Of a DNA stretch of 64,000 bases, positions 48,898-57,300 are shown one piece after another. Every line of letters begins with the position of its first letter. Within the stretch, counting starts at the first letter, position 1. The notes below the pieces were generated by a model, which had not been told where the DNA came from, made no database searches, and worked only from the letters and a program-made list of their open reading frames with translations. The translations under genes were made by a program, and so were the position numbers. Source of the DNA: Kribbella capetownensis (GTDB lineage Bacteria > Actinomycetota > Actinomycetes > Propionibacteriales > Kribbellaceae); contig NZ_SJKD01000015.1 of the NCBI RefSeq assembly GCF_004331485.1, forward strand, positions 62,001 through 126,000. The letters run 5' to 3'.

Positions 48898-50937
48898 ATG
48901 ACCCTGTTGCGCTGGAGCACGCCCGATCTGAGGCTCACCTTTGCCCTCGACGCCGGCCCGGTGCGGCTGATCGGCGTACGCGAAGTCTCTCAACCAGACG
49001 GCGCTGAGCCGGACACCAGTCAGCCGCTGGTCGAGGTGTCCGCCGTCGGGTACGGACTTTCGCCAAGCACCAGCCGGCATGTCGACACCAGTCTCGGGCA
49101 GCAGTTGCGCTACCTCGGCCACGAGGACACCGGGACAACGCTGCGCATCACTCAGGAGGAGCCCACCACCGGCCTGCGGGTCACCAGTGTGTTCGAAGCA
49201 GGGGCCGGTGTCCGTGCCTGGTCCGAGGCCTCGATGGCCGACCCGGCGACGCTCGAACTCACGTTCCTGTCGTCCCTGGTCGTAGGGCTCGCGTCGATCG
49301 ACGTCGAGCTGTATTCCGCCGCCAACAGCTGGATGGCGGAGAACCGCTGGTCGGCCCGTTCGGTGCGCGCCGAGGCGGTGGCGCGGATCGACCGCGCCCC
49401 ACATCATCCAGTCGGCAGGAGCCGGTACGCCGTGACCAGCACGGGCTCCTGGTCCAGCGGCGAATGGCTGCCCGTCGGCGTTGTCGTCGATCGAAATACG
49501 CCGTACGCCCTCGGCTGGCAGATCGAGCACAACGGACCCTGGCACTACGAGCTCGGCGAGACCCGGCGCGGCGGCTACCTGCTGCTCAGCGGTCCCACCG
49601 ACGCCGAACACCAGTGGAGCGTCGAACTCACCGCCGACAAGTCCTTCACGACCGTGCCCGTGTCACTCGTCACCGGAACCGACCGCGACAGTGCGTTCGC
49701 GGCCCTCACCCGGCAACGGCGCGCGCTCCGTCATCGACGGCCGATCGACGATCGGATGCCGGTCGTCTTCAACGACTACATGAACACCCTGATGGGCGAT
49801 CCGACGACCGAGAAACTCTTGCCGCTCGTCGACGCAGTCGCGGACGCCGGTGCGGACTACTTCTGCATCGACGCCGGCTGGTACGCCGAAGGCGACTGGT
49901 GGAACACCGTCGGAGCCTGGCAGCCGTCGACGACCCGATTCCCGAACGGGCTCGGCGAGGTGATCAACCGGATCCACCAGCACGGCATGGTCTCCGGGCT
50001 GTGGCTCGAACCCGAGGTGATCGGCGTCCGTTCGCCGATCGCCGACGCACTGCCCGACGAGGCCTTCCTGACCCGCCGCGGCATCCGGGTCGCCGAGTCC
50101 GGGCGCTACCTGCTCGACCTGCGCAGTACGGCCGCCCGCAAGCACCTCGACGACACGGTCGACCGGCTGGTCGGCGAATTCGGGGTCGGCTTCTTCAAGT
50201 TCGACAACAACACGATGACCGGCCCCGGCACCGACAAGGGCGGTACGTCCCTCGGCCACGGACTACTGGAGCACAATCGGGCGCTGCTCGACTGGATCGA
50301 CGGTCTCCAGGCCAGGCACCCCGACCTGCTGATCGAGAACTGCGGCTCGGGTGCGATGCGGATGGACTACGCCATGCTCTCCCGGCTCCACCTGCAGTCG
50401 ACCTCGGACCAGCAGCATCCGTTGCTCTACGCACCGATCGCGGCCGCCGCGCCGGCCGCCGTACTCCCCGAGCAGGCCGGCCACTGGGCGTACCCGATCA
50501 GCGGAACCACTCGCGAGGAGTTCACCTTCGCCCTCGTCAACGGGATCCCCGGCCGGCTCTACCTGTCGGGTCACCTCAACACAATGACGCCTGCCGAGCT
50601 CGACCTGATCCGTTCGGCACTGACCGCTCATCGGTCCATCCTCGACGAACTCGACTCGCTCGTACCTGCGTGGCCTCTCGGCCTGCCGGCGTGGACCGAT
50701 GAATGGATCGCCCTTTCACTCGACGGCGCGGACGCCTCCTACCTGACCCTCTGGCACCGCGCTCCCGGCCCGTCCACCATCACCCTCCCCCTCAGCCGGG
50801 CAAGCATCGCCCCCCACTTCCCCACCGACGACACCGACTGGACCTACACCTGGACGGACGACGCACTCACCATCACCACCAAGACCGCCGAACCCTCCGC
50901 ACGCGTCCTCCGCCTGACCCCCACCACGGCAGACTGA
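48898..50937 (+). CDS. GH36 alpha-galactosidase
   Basis: Protein of 679 residues: N-terminal beta-supersandwich (about 1-290), catalytic barrel (about 300-600) and C-terminal beta domain. The nucleophile is Asp in GFFKFDNNTM (about 434); the proton donor is probably the Asp in SGAMRMDYAML (about 489). It releases alpha-linked galactose, or a similar sugar; the DNN rather than the common D.N phrase after the nucleophile leaves room for a different specificity. No signal peptide. It starts eight bases after the GntR stop and ends the plus-strand operon. Confidence 0.87.
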   Translation: MTLLRWSTPDLRLTFALDAGPVRLIGVREVSQPDGAEPDTSQPLVEVSAVGYGLSPSTSRHVDTSLGQQLRYLGHEDTGTTLRITQEEPTTGLRVTSVFEAGAGVRAWSEASMADPATLELTFLSSLVVGLASIDVELYSAANSWMAENRWSARSVRAEAVARIDRAPHHPVGRSRYAVTSTGSWSSGEWLPVGVVVDRNTPYALGWQIEHNGPWHYELGETRRGGYLLLSGPTDAEHQWSVELTADKSFTTVPVSLVTGTDRDSAFAALTRQRRALRHRRPIDDRMPVVFNDYMNTLMGDPTTEKLLPLVDAVADAGADYFCIDAGWYAEGDWWNTVGAWQPSTTRFPNGLGEVINRIHQHGMVSGLWLEPEVIGVRSPIADALPDEAFLTRRGIRVAESGRYLLDLRSTAARKHLDDTVDRLVGEFGVGFFKFDNNTMTGPGTDKGGTSLGHGLLEHNRALLDWIDGLQARHPDLLIENCGSGAMRMDYAMLSRLHLQSTSDQQHPLLYAPIAAAAPAAVLPEQAGHWAYPISGTTREEFTFALVNGIPGRLYLSGHLNTMTPAELDLIRSALTAHRSILDELDSLVPAWPLGLPAWTDEWIALSLDGADASYLTLWHRAPGPSTITLPLSRASIAPHFPTDDTDWTYTWTDDALTITTKTAEPSARVLRLTPTTAD

Positions 50938-51194
50938 CGCAATCCCAGCGAGGCTCGTATCCAAGTAAGCACGGCGGCTGACTGACCGGGAGCGGCCGGA
51001 TCCTTGGCCACATGGTCGCGTCCACCAGCGGCTTGCGGATGCGGTGTCCTGGTCATTGGGGTCGATCTCACGACGGACGGGTCGGCGGGGCGCGACGTTC
51101 GCGACTTGGGCCGGTTATCTCGGGGCTTCGTCGACGTCGGATGCGGAGCCCGCGCACCTGTTGATGAGGCTTGGGGTGTCTCGAGCATGGCCGT

Positions 51195-51201
51195 GGGTAC
51201 C
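51195..51201 (+). promoter_or_regulatory. GGGTACC element, putative SigB/SigF-like -10
   Basis: GGGTACCGGCGC begins 42 nt before the hemerythrin ATG at 51237, identical over 12 bases to the element before the first hemerythrin gene. The rest of the gap from 50938 to 51236 holds no supported gene. Confidence 0.55.
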
Positions 51202-51236
51202 GGCGCCGCACCAGACCCAGGCGAAAGGACAGTGTG

Positions 51237-51794
51237 ATGGCGGGCGACGTTGTCGATCTGATCATGCAGGACCACCGTGAGGTCGAACGGCTGTTCGACG
51301 AGCTCAAGGACAGCCCGGAGAAGCGGCCGAACCTGCTTCCCGTGCTGACCACGCTGCTCACCGCGCACAGCCGCGCCGAGGAGGCCGAGGTCTACCCGGT
51401 CGCGGCGTCGGAGGCCGGGGAGGAGGACGAGGTCAAGCACAGTCAGCAGGAACACATCGAGGCCGACCAACTCCTCGCCAAGCTGGCCTCGACCGATCCT
51501 GCGTCGGCCGACTTCGAGAAGGTCCTGCAGAACCTCATCGACGCGGTCTCACACCACGTCGACGAGGAGGAGACCAATGTCCTCCCCGGGATGCGCGCCA
51601 ACCTGTCGGACGAACGTCGTACCCAGCTCGGCGAGGCATTCGTTGCCAGTCGCAAACAACATCTCGGCGAACAGCCCGGAGACATGACCCGCGACCAGCT
51701 CGCCCAGCAGGCAGCCAACGCAGACATCTCCGGGACTTCCGGGCTCAGCAAGGACAAGCTCGAGAAGAAGGTCCAGAGCCAAGCCGACCTGTGA
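51237..51794 (+). CDS. Hemerythrin HHE domain protein
   Basis: Protein of 185 residues. Di-iron ligand segments are IMQDHREVERLFDEL, TAHSRAEEAEVYPVA, SQQEHIEADQLLAKL and AVSHHVDEEETNVLPGM. After the domain (about 1-145) a C-terminal segment (DMTRDQLAQQAANADISGTS and LSKDKLEKKVQ) resembles a small SAP/Rho-N-like helix pair and may bind nucleic acid or a partner; that is inference. An AAAGGA ribosome site and the GGGTACC element precede the ATG. Confidence 0.88.
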   Translation: MAGDVVDLIMQDHREVERLFDELKDSPEKRPNLLPVLTTLLTAHSRAEEAEVYPVAASEAGEEDEVKHSQQEHIEADQLLAKLASTDPASADFEKVLQNLIDAVSHHVDEEETNVLPGMRANLSDERRTQLGEAFVASRKQHLGEQPGDMTRDQLAQQAANADISGTSGLSKDKLEKKVQSQADL

Positions 51795-51982
51795 TCCCGG
51801 CCTCGAGACCGAATACTTCCAGCGCGAGGCGGAGCATGTCGTGGTCAACGCACAGAATCAACCGTCGGCTGCGGCGAAGCGGCCGAGGAGCATCCTCGCG
51901 GGGCCACACGGCACGAGCTGCTTCAGGAGCTTCGGCTGGCTCAGATCGGAACACAAGTCTTCTGCCGAGGGGTGCCGGGTGC

Positions 51983-52666
51983 TCAGCCTTCGATGCTGGT
52001 TGAGGCGTGTGAGGTGCCGACGGGCTTGCTTTCGGGCGATCCGCGCTCGCGCAGATAAATGCTCAGGACCGCCATCGATCCGACCGCAAGAAACTCTGAC
52101 TGCCAGTTCTGCAGACTCCGGCTCCAGAAATCCGCCGAGCCGACATAGCCCACCCAGGACTGTGGATCCTGCAACTGCTTCAACTGCTGTTCATTGAACG
52201 CCGACCAGCCCGCAACCGATTGCACCAGCCAGCAGGCCAGGAACACCGACCCCATCACAAGGCCCAGCGACGAGGAGTAGATCTTCGTGCGCCAGCCACC
52301 AACTCGCGCCCAGCGCGGTGAATCAGGCCCCGCAAACGGGCCGAGCTTCTGCTTCTCGTCCGATTCCCGGCCCTGCTCGTCGAGCTTCTTCGACTCAGGC
52401 GAACCACGCTGAACCAGCCAAACCGTCAGCACGATGTAGAGCAGGAACTGCAGGTACTCGCTCTGCCAGTTCTCGGCGACATCCACGGCGAAATCAGCCG
52501 ACGTCACATACCGGCCGAATGTCACCGTCGCCAGACCGTCAGCCACCTGCTGATTGTTGAACTCCGCGAGGCCGGCGAACGCCTGCCCGACCAACGCACC
52601 AAGGAACAGCCCGCCGAAGACAAGACTCAGAGAGTTGCTCCGCAGGAAACGCCGAACACGGCTCAT
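51983..52666 (-). CDS. DUF6766 family membrane protein
   Basis: Protein of 227 residues with four membrane helices in two similar halves: residues about 8-85 and 130-205 each contain a helix, an AxFNxQQ-type phrase (LAEFNNQQ; WSAFNEQQ), and a closing NWQSEYLQF or NWQSEFLAV followed by a helix and RGSPESK. This internal duplication is a hallmark of DUF6766; function unknown. The ATG overlaps the stop of a 27-residue membrane peptide (52663-52666), and a lipoprotein lies upstream, so three envelope proteins form one operon. Confidence 0.85.
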   Translation of the reverse strand: MSRVRRFLRSNSLSLVFGGLFLGALVGQAFAGLAEFNNQQVADGLATVTFGRYVTSADFAVDVAENWQSEYLQFLLYIVLTVWLVQRGSPESKKLDEQGRESDEKQKLGPFAGPDSPRWARVGGWRTKIYSSSLGLVMGSVFLACWLVQSVAGWSAFNEQQLKQLQDPQSWVGYVGSADFWSRSLQNWQSEFLAVGSMAVLSIYLRERGSPESKPVGTSHASTSIEG

Positions 52667-52746
52667 CGACGGGTCACCCCGAGGCTGAGAAAATACGCCA
52701 AGCCGATGATGACGACCGCGAGGTAGGCGACAAAGACAAACCGCAT
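52663..52746 (-). CDS. 27-residue membrane micropeptide
   Basis: A frame of 27 codons starting MRFVFVAYLAVVIIGLAYFL and ending GVTRR. It is one membrane helix with a basic end. It begins seven bases after the lipoprotein stop, with GGGGTGA upstream, and its stop overlaps the DUF6766 start (ATGA). Position between two envelope genes and exact coupling make it a likely real subunit or translational link. Confidence 0.6.
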   Translation of the reverse strand: MRFVFVAYLAVVIIGLAYFLSLGVTRR

Positions 52747-52753
52747 CAGCCAA

Positions 52754-53149
52754 TCACCCCTTCACCTTGCACTGGTAAGGCCGTTGCCCCTGCGACACAC
52801 AGGCCGCGGCAACTACCCTCCAGCCGTCATCGAACTCCGCAAGAAACGCCGTGTCATCACTCATCCGCGCCTGTGCCTGAGTGCCGTACTGCCGCAGCGC
52901 GATCACCTCACCGCCGGCCGGGATGCCCTCGTCCAGAATCGCCGTCTCACACTCACCCTGCGCTGACTCCGCCACCTCCTGAAGAGTCTGCGGTGCCAGG
53001 AGAGCACAAGCCGCGGCACCATCGTGGACCTCAAGAGCCTGATAGAACCGCCCCGCCGCACCCGACGCGGCGGCCGGCAGGTCGGAGCCACACGCGGGAC
53101 ACGCAAACACCACAATGCCCACCAGGGCACCAAGAGCCGACGTTCTCAT
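52754..53149 (-). CDS. Small lipoprotein of unknown function
   Basis: Protein of 131 residues. The signal peptide ends VFACPACGSDLPAAA, with a plausible lipobox at Cys21 or Cys24 of the precursor. The mature part is a small alpha/beta domain with six further Cys residues (ACALL, GECETAIL, AACVSQGQRPYQCKVKG) that could form disulfides. The fold resembles small secreted domains that follow lipoproteins in actinobacteria (aspartyl-rich, AAACALLAP phrase). First gene of an operon with a micropeptide and DUF6766. The ATG at 53149 begins the signal sequence; the longer open frame upstream is a shadow. Confidence 0.75.
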   Translation of the reverse strand: MRTSALGALVGIVVFACPACGSDLPAAASGAAGRFYQALEVHDGAAACALLAPQTLQEVAESAQGECETAILDEGIPAGGEVIALRQYGTQAQARMSDDTAFLAEFDDGWRVVAAACVSQGQRPYQCKVKG

Positions 53150-53231
53150 GATCAGCAGGTTCCCAGACCAGCGCCACCCATCCCTCGCAGACGCGCCGCC
53201 CCGCCGCGGTCTCAAACGCACTCGCGCAACG

Positions 53232-54008
53232 TCAGGCGTTCTGCTCGTCACGCCAGGAGATCCAGCGACGAACGGTGTCGAGGTCGTACTCGGGTCCGCT
53301 GGTACTGATGGTGAAGAGACTGACGCCCAACTCACGCAACGCCGGACCGTTCTCCCAAGGGTCGCCTCCAACGTGCACGGAGACCTCGATCGCGGCCGGG
53401 TCACGGCCGATCTCGGCGCAGTAGCGTTCGAGCAGGCCGAGCTTGCGCACCAGGTCGTCACCCTCGGCGAAGGTGTTCCAGATATCAGCGTGCCGGGCAA
53501 CGATCCGGAGCATTTTCTGCTCACCGCCGCCGGCGATGAGGATCGGCATCGGACCCATCGGCGGTGGGTTCAATACGGCGAGCCGGTTCTCGATGCGAGG
53601 CAGTGCCGCGGCGAGATCAGCGACCCGACGGCCGGCCGAGGGAAATTCGTAGCCGTACTCGAGGAACTCACGCTCCTTGAAACCAGCGCCGATGCCGAGC
53701 ACGACTCGGCCACCGCTGATGTGGTCGACGGTCCTGGCCATGTCTGCCAGCAGATCGGGATTACGATACGTGTTACAGCTGACGAGTACGCCGAGACCGA
53801 CGCGGGAAGTCTGCTCGGCCCACGCTGCGAGGATCGTCCAGCCTTCGAAGTGCGCGCCGTCGGCCACCTTGCCCAGTGGAAAGAAGTGGTCCCAGGTGAA
53901 AAGCATGTCCGCGCCCAACTCCTCGACTACGGCCGCGGCACGCCGGATGTCGGCGTACGCCGCGGCCCTCTGCGGGGCGACCTGAGCACCGATACGAACA
54001 GGTTTCAT
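53232..54008 (-). CDS. LLM-class F420-dependent oxidoreductase
   Basis: Protein of 258 residues of the bacterial luciferase fold. Typical segments are ADMLFTWDHFFPLG, RVGLGVLVSCNTYRNPDLLADMARTVDHISGGRVVLGIGAGF and PMPILIAGGGEQKMLRIVARHADIWN. Such enzymes use reduced F420 or flavin to reduce or oxygenate small molecules. The ATG at 54008 (MKPVRIG) has GGGAGA upstream. Next to a TetR-regulated hydrolase on the opposite side, but with its own transcript. Confidence 0.87.
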   Translation of the reverse strand: MKPVRIGAQVAPQRAAAYADIRRAAAVVEELGADMLFTWDHFFPLGKVADGAHFEGWTILAAWAEQTSRVGLGVLVSCNTYRNPDLLADMARTVDHISGGRVVLGIGAGFKEREFLEYGYEFPSAGRRVADLAAALPRIENRLAVLNPPPMGPMPILIAGGGEQKMLRIVARHADIWNTFAEGDDLVRKLGLLERYCAEIGRDPAAIEVSVHVGGDPWENGPALRELGVSLFTISTSGPEYDLDTVRRWISWRDEQNA

Positions 54009-54151
54009 GAGCGCTTCTCCCATCGGAACAGATGATCGAGATTGTCGAAGCTTGCAGTGTCACCGGTTCAGATCCTGAAAGTCCCAGTCCCCCTGACCCG
54101 ATGCGGGGGTCAGCAGTCGTCGCGGTGGCAGACGCCGGCAGAACCGGCCGG

Positions 54152-54769
54152 CTAGGTGCGTTTCGCGGGCTCGCTGATCGGACGTAGCAGGCGGGCGAGG
54201 AACTCCTCGACAGCGGCCTCGGCAGTGGCCTGGGCAGCCGGTACGTCCTCGGCCAGCGCGATGACCAGCGCCAGTTCGTTGCCGGCCGCAAGCAGGATGT
54301 GCGCGAAGGATTCGACCAGGTTCGCCGGCACGTGGCCGGTGTCGGCCGCCTGCTGGAGAACGGTCTTGAGCATGCCGAGGCCGTACTGCGCTTCGAGGTC
54401 ACGCCAGCGTCGCCAGCCCAGCACGGTCGGCGCGTCGATCAGCAGGATCCGGCGTACGACGGGTTCGCTGGCGAGGCGGATCCAGGCCAGCTCGGCCGCC
54501 TTGAGCAGGTCGTGCGGTTCGGTCGCTCCGCTGGCGGTGACGGCCGCGAGCGCGGATTCACCGACCTGCGTGTGGACAGACTCCACCACCGCCTCGAACA
54601 GGCGGTCCTTGCCCGGGAAGTGGTGGTACAGCGATCCGCGGCTCATCCCGGTCCGCTCCAGGACGGCCTCGATCGACGTGCCCTCGTAGCCACGGTCGGC
54701 GAACAGCTCGGTGGCCACCTCGATCAGGTGCCGTCGGGTGGCCTGGCCCTTGTCGATGCGTCGATCCAC
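54152..54769 (-). CDS. TetR-family transcriptional regulator
   Basis: Protein of 205 residues. The helix-turn-helix (about 10-55) reads ATELFADRGYEGTSIEAVLERTGMSRGSLYHHFPGKDRLFEAVV; the ligand domain is TetR_C-like with an alpha-helical core (about 80-195). The start is taken at GTG 54769 because GGAGG lies five nt before it; ATG 54781 is the alternative. It faces an alpha/beta hydrolase gene across a short region with two palindromic operators, a classic autoregulated pair. Confidence 0.9.
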   Translation of the reverse strand: MDRRIDKGQATRRHLIEVATELFADRGYEGTSIEAVLERTGMSRGSLYHHFPGKDRLFEAVVESVHTQVGESALAAVTASGATEPHDLLKAAELAWIRLASEPVVRRILLIDAPTVLGWRRWRDLEAQYGLGMLKTVLQQAADTGHVPANLVESFAHILLAAGNELALVIALAEDVPAAQATAEAAVEEFLARLLRPISEPAKRT

Positions 54770-54780
54770 ACAATCCTCCA

Positions 54781-54827
54781 TTGACAAACCGACGGTCGGT
54801 TTACTAACTTCTAGACCGACAGTCGGT
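54781..54827 (+). promoter_or_regulatory. Promoter with two TetR-type operators
   Basis: AAACCGACGGTCGGTTT (54786-54802) is a perfect 17-bp palindrome with one central base, and ACCGACAGTCGGT (54815-54827) repeats it; centres are 27 bp apart. TTGACA (54781-54786) and TAACTT (54805-54810), 18 nt apart, form a promoter for the hydrolase with the first operator filling the spacer. A bound TetR dimer would block it. Confidence 0.75.
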
Positions 54828-54871
54828 TTCTTCAGATGTCCGGCACCACTCTACGATCATGGAGGCGAACG

Positions 54872-55750
54872 ATGTTCCAGCCCGGGTTCGACGATCATCG
54901 CCATACGGTGAGCACGCTGTCGGGCGAGATCAGCTACGTCGAGATCGGCGCCGGCGCGCCCGCGCTGTTCGTGCACGGCATCGCCACCAACGCCCACATC
55001 TGGCAGAACCTGATCCCGCTTCTTGCCGACACGCGTCGGTGCGTCGCCATCGACCTGCCGTTGCACGGGCAGAGCCAAGCCGCCGCGGAGCACCAACTCA
55101 CTGTCGGGGCGTTCGCCGACACACTTGCCGAGGTCTGCGCGAGCCTGCGCCTCGATCGCATCGACCTGGTCGGCCACGACACCGGCGGCGCGATCGTCCA
55201 GGTGTTCGCCGCCCGCCATCCCGAGCTGATCCACACGCTGACGCTGACCAACTGCGAGACGCAGGACAACATCCCTCCGGAGGCAATGGCTGCCACCGTC
55301 GACGCGGCTCGCGCCGGCCAACTCGGCGCCACCGCTCCGGCACTTCTCGCCGACCCGGCCGCGGCCCGGTCGTTCTTCGCCCCCAGCTTCGAGAACCCCA
55401 ACCTGCTGAGCGCAGAGATGGTCGACTCTTTTCTCCGGCCCGTCATCGGTACGCCGGCGACGGCCGCGCGCTTCCAGGAATTGATCGCCGCGCTGGGACC
55501 GGACGACCTGCTCGCCGCGGAGCCGTCCTTGCGCGACCTGCAGGCCGCAACGCTGATCGCCTGGGCCACCGACGACGAGTTCTTCGATCTCAAATGGGCG
55601 CACTGGCTGCATCACCTCCTCCCCGGCGCACGCGACGTGGTCGAGATCGACGGCGGCAAGCTCTTCTTTCCCTTCGAACGCGCCGACGAGCTCGCCTCCC
55701 ACATCCGCCATCACTGGACCACCGCAGACGCATCGGTGCCGAAGTACTAG
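54872..55750 (+). CDS. Alpha/beta hydrolase, dehalogenase/epoxide-hydrolase-like
   Basis: Protein of 292 residues with the oxyanion motif FVHGIATNAH and nucleophile elbow VGHDTGGAI, where Asp is the nucleophile as in haloalkane dehalogenases and epoxide hydrolases. ATDDEFFDL holds the likely acid. The final His normally found near a GGHF phrase is not seen: the site reads DGGKLFFPFERADEL. The enzyme may use another residue or be altered in activity. GGAGG is six nt before ATG 54872. Expressed from the TetR-controlled promoter. Confidence 0.85.
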   Translation: MFQPGFDDHRHTVSTLSGEISYVEIGAGAPALFVHGIATNAHIWQNLIPLLADTRRCVAIDLPLHGQSQAAAEHQLTVGAFADTLAEVCASLRLDRIDLVGHDTGGAIVQVFAARHPELIHTLTLTNCETQDNIPPEAMAATVDAARAGQLGATAPALLADPAAARSFFAPSFENPNLLSAEMVDSFLRPVIGTPATAARFQELIAALGPDDLLAAEPSLRDLQAATLIAWATDDEFFDLKWAHWLHHLLPGARDVVEIDGGKLFFPFERADELASHIRHHWTTADASVPKY

Positions 55751-55787
55751 GTCGACCAGGCGTCGTTCCAGGTGGAGGGGCCGCGAC

Positions 55788-56657
55788 TCAGCCGTCGAGG
55801 ACCTCGCGCAGCCGGACGGCGAACGAATCCGGGTCGCCGGTCTGGCCGTACTCCCCGCCCAGGAAGCCGCCGTGGTCGCTCGGGAACGCCGTCGGCTCAA
55901 CTCCAAGGGCATCAGCAACGGCCAGCGCGGCGCGTTGCGTGATCAGACCCTCCGACTCGATGCCGTAGGCCATCACTACCTTTGTCGGAGCAGCTTTGAT
56001 CGCGGCATAGTTGGGCTCGTATCCGGTGACATTGACGATGTGGCCGTGACCGAGCATCGGATCGTCCCGTGAGCCGTCATCCTCGGTCGGCAACCCGAAC
56101 TGGGCCGGATCGGGAGCCGGGCGATCGGACCAATCGGCGGGGACCTCGCCGCTGTGCATGATCAGAGCCAGGAACTTGGCCATCCCCGGGCCCAGGCCAT
56201 CACGCTCGTAGGTGTCCCGGACATCGCGGACGGCTGCCAGCGCTGCCGTGCGGTCAGGCAACACCGACACGAGCGGCGGCTCGTGGGCGACGAGCGTGTG
56301 AACCACGCCCGGATGCGCCGCGACGAACGCGAGCATGTTCACCGCGCCACCGCTACTCGCCAGCACATCGACAGGGCCGGGGCCCACGGCGGCCTGAATC
56401 ACCTGGTGGATGTCGTCGGCGTGGGTCTCCGGGGTGGGATCCGCATCGGTGGTGAGTTTGCTGCGCTCGCTCTGCCGCGGGTCATAGGTGACCACGATGC
56501 GGTCGGTGAAGTGGCCGGCTAATGTCGTGAACCCGGCGGCGGCCATCGGCGAAGCAACCATCACCAGCGGGAGCTTGTCTGCAACGCTGCCGGCACGGAT
56601 GTCGTAGATCAGTACGGCGCCTGGTACGTCGATCGTTCGGGTCGTGGCCTCGGTCAT
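55788..56657 (-). CDS. Alpha/beta hydrolase
   Basis: Protein of 289 residues. Serine nucleophile in DVLASSGGAVNML (about 106), typical of this hydrolase group; the acid follows in the second half and the His is in FPSDHGGFLGGEYG. The cap domain lies at about 140-215. It probably hydrolyses a small ester, lactone or peroxyacid. GGGAGA precedes the ATG at 56657; the longer frame upstream is unsupported. It converges with the TetR-controlled hydrolase gene. Confidence 0.85.
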   Translation of the reverse strand: MTEATTRTIDVPGAVLIYDIRAGSVADKLPLVMVASPMAAAGFTTLAGHFTDRIVVTYDPRQSERSKLTTDADPTPETHADDIHQVIQAAVGPGPVDVLASSGGAVNMLAFVAAHPGVVHTLVAHEPPLVSVLPDRTAALAAVRDVRDTYERDGLGPGMAKFLALIMHSGEVPADWSDRPAPDPAQFGLPTEDDGSRDDPMLGHGHIVNVTGYEPNYAAIKAAPTKVVMAYGIESEGLITQRAALAVADALGVEPTAFPSDHGGFLGGEYGQTGDPDSFAVRLREVLDG

Positions 56658-56769
56658 CTGGATCTCCCTCTTCCGGGTCGGCTCCATGCTCCCGCGGCAC
56701 CCCGGTGACGTCGAGGCGCAGGCGGCGGACTGATCAGATGTCGGAGTTCGCCGCGACCGCGTCAAGGTC

Positions 56770-57295
56770 AAGTACGGCGCAACGGTGGTCCTCCCACTCA
56801 TCGGCAAGTTCGGTCTGGGAGCCTGGTCCATCAGCGGAACGATCACGAGGGACGGGAAGCCGGTGTCCTGGGGCGAGGTCGACGACGACGAGTCGATCCG
56901 TGCGATTCATCGCGCCCTCGAGCTGGGTGTGACATTCTTCGACACCGCCGACGCCTACGGCACCGGGCGCAGTGAGCGTGTCCTCGGGCGCGCCTTCGCC
57001 GGCCGGCGGGAGCAGGTCGTCATCGCGACGAAATTCGGCCACATCTACGACGAAACCCGGCGCACGCTCGCCGGCACCGACACATCACCCGACTACATAC
57101 GCCGCGCCTGCGAGGCGTCCCTGCGGAGGCTGGACACCGACTACATCGACCTCTACCAACTGCACTGCGGCACCGACTCCGACGCGGAGAGCCTGGTGAT
57201 CCGTGACGTGCTCGAAGAACTGGTCGAGGCGGGCAAGATCCGGGCGTACGGCTGGAGTACGGACGACGTCGCGCAGGCCGAGCTCTTCTCAGGCG
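56770..57295 (+). pseudogene. 3'-truncated aldo/keto reductase
   Basis: About 175 codons match the first half of an aldo/keto reductase: FFDTADAYGTG (catalytic Asp and Tyr), VVIATKFGH (Lys), YIDLYQLHCG (His). The match ends abruptly at WSTDDVAQAELFSG, directly at the stop of the opposite-strand PPOX-like gene, and the first residues (before GKFGLGAWSISG) are also unusual. The frame reads on to 57375 through antisense of that gene. A deletion joined the two. Confidence 0.7.
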
Positions 57296-57300
57296 GCGTC

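Noticed and set aside
53115..54035. A plus-strand frame of 306 codons
   Set aside because: It is antisense to the LLM oxidoreductase, whose motifs are complete on the other strand; long antisense frames are common in DNA of this GC content.
54857..55918. Minus- and plus-strand frames over 350 codons
   Set aside because: Both are shadows of the alpha/beta hydrolase at 54872, which has the motifs and ribosome site.
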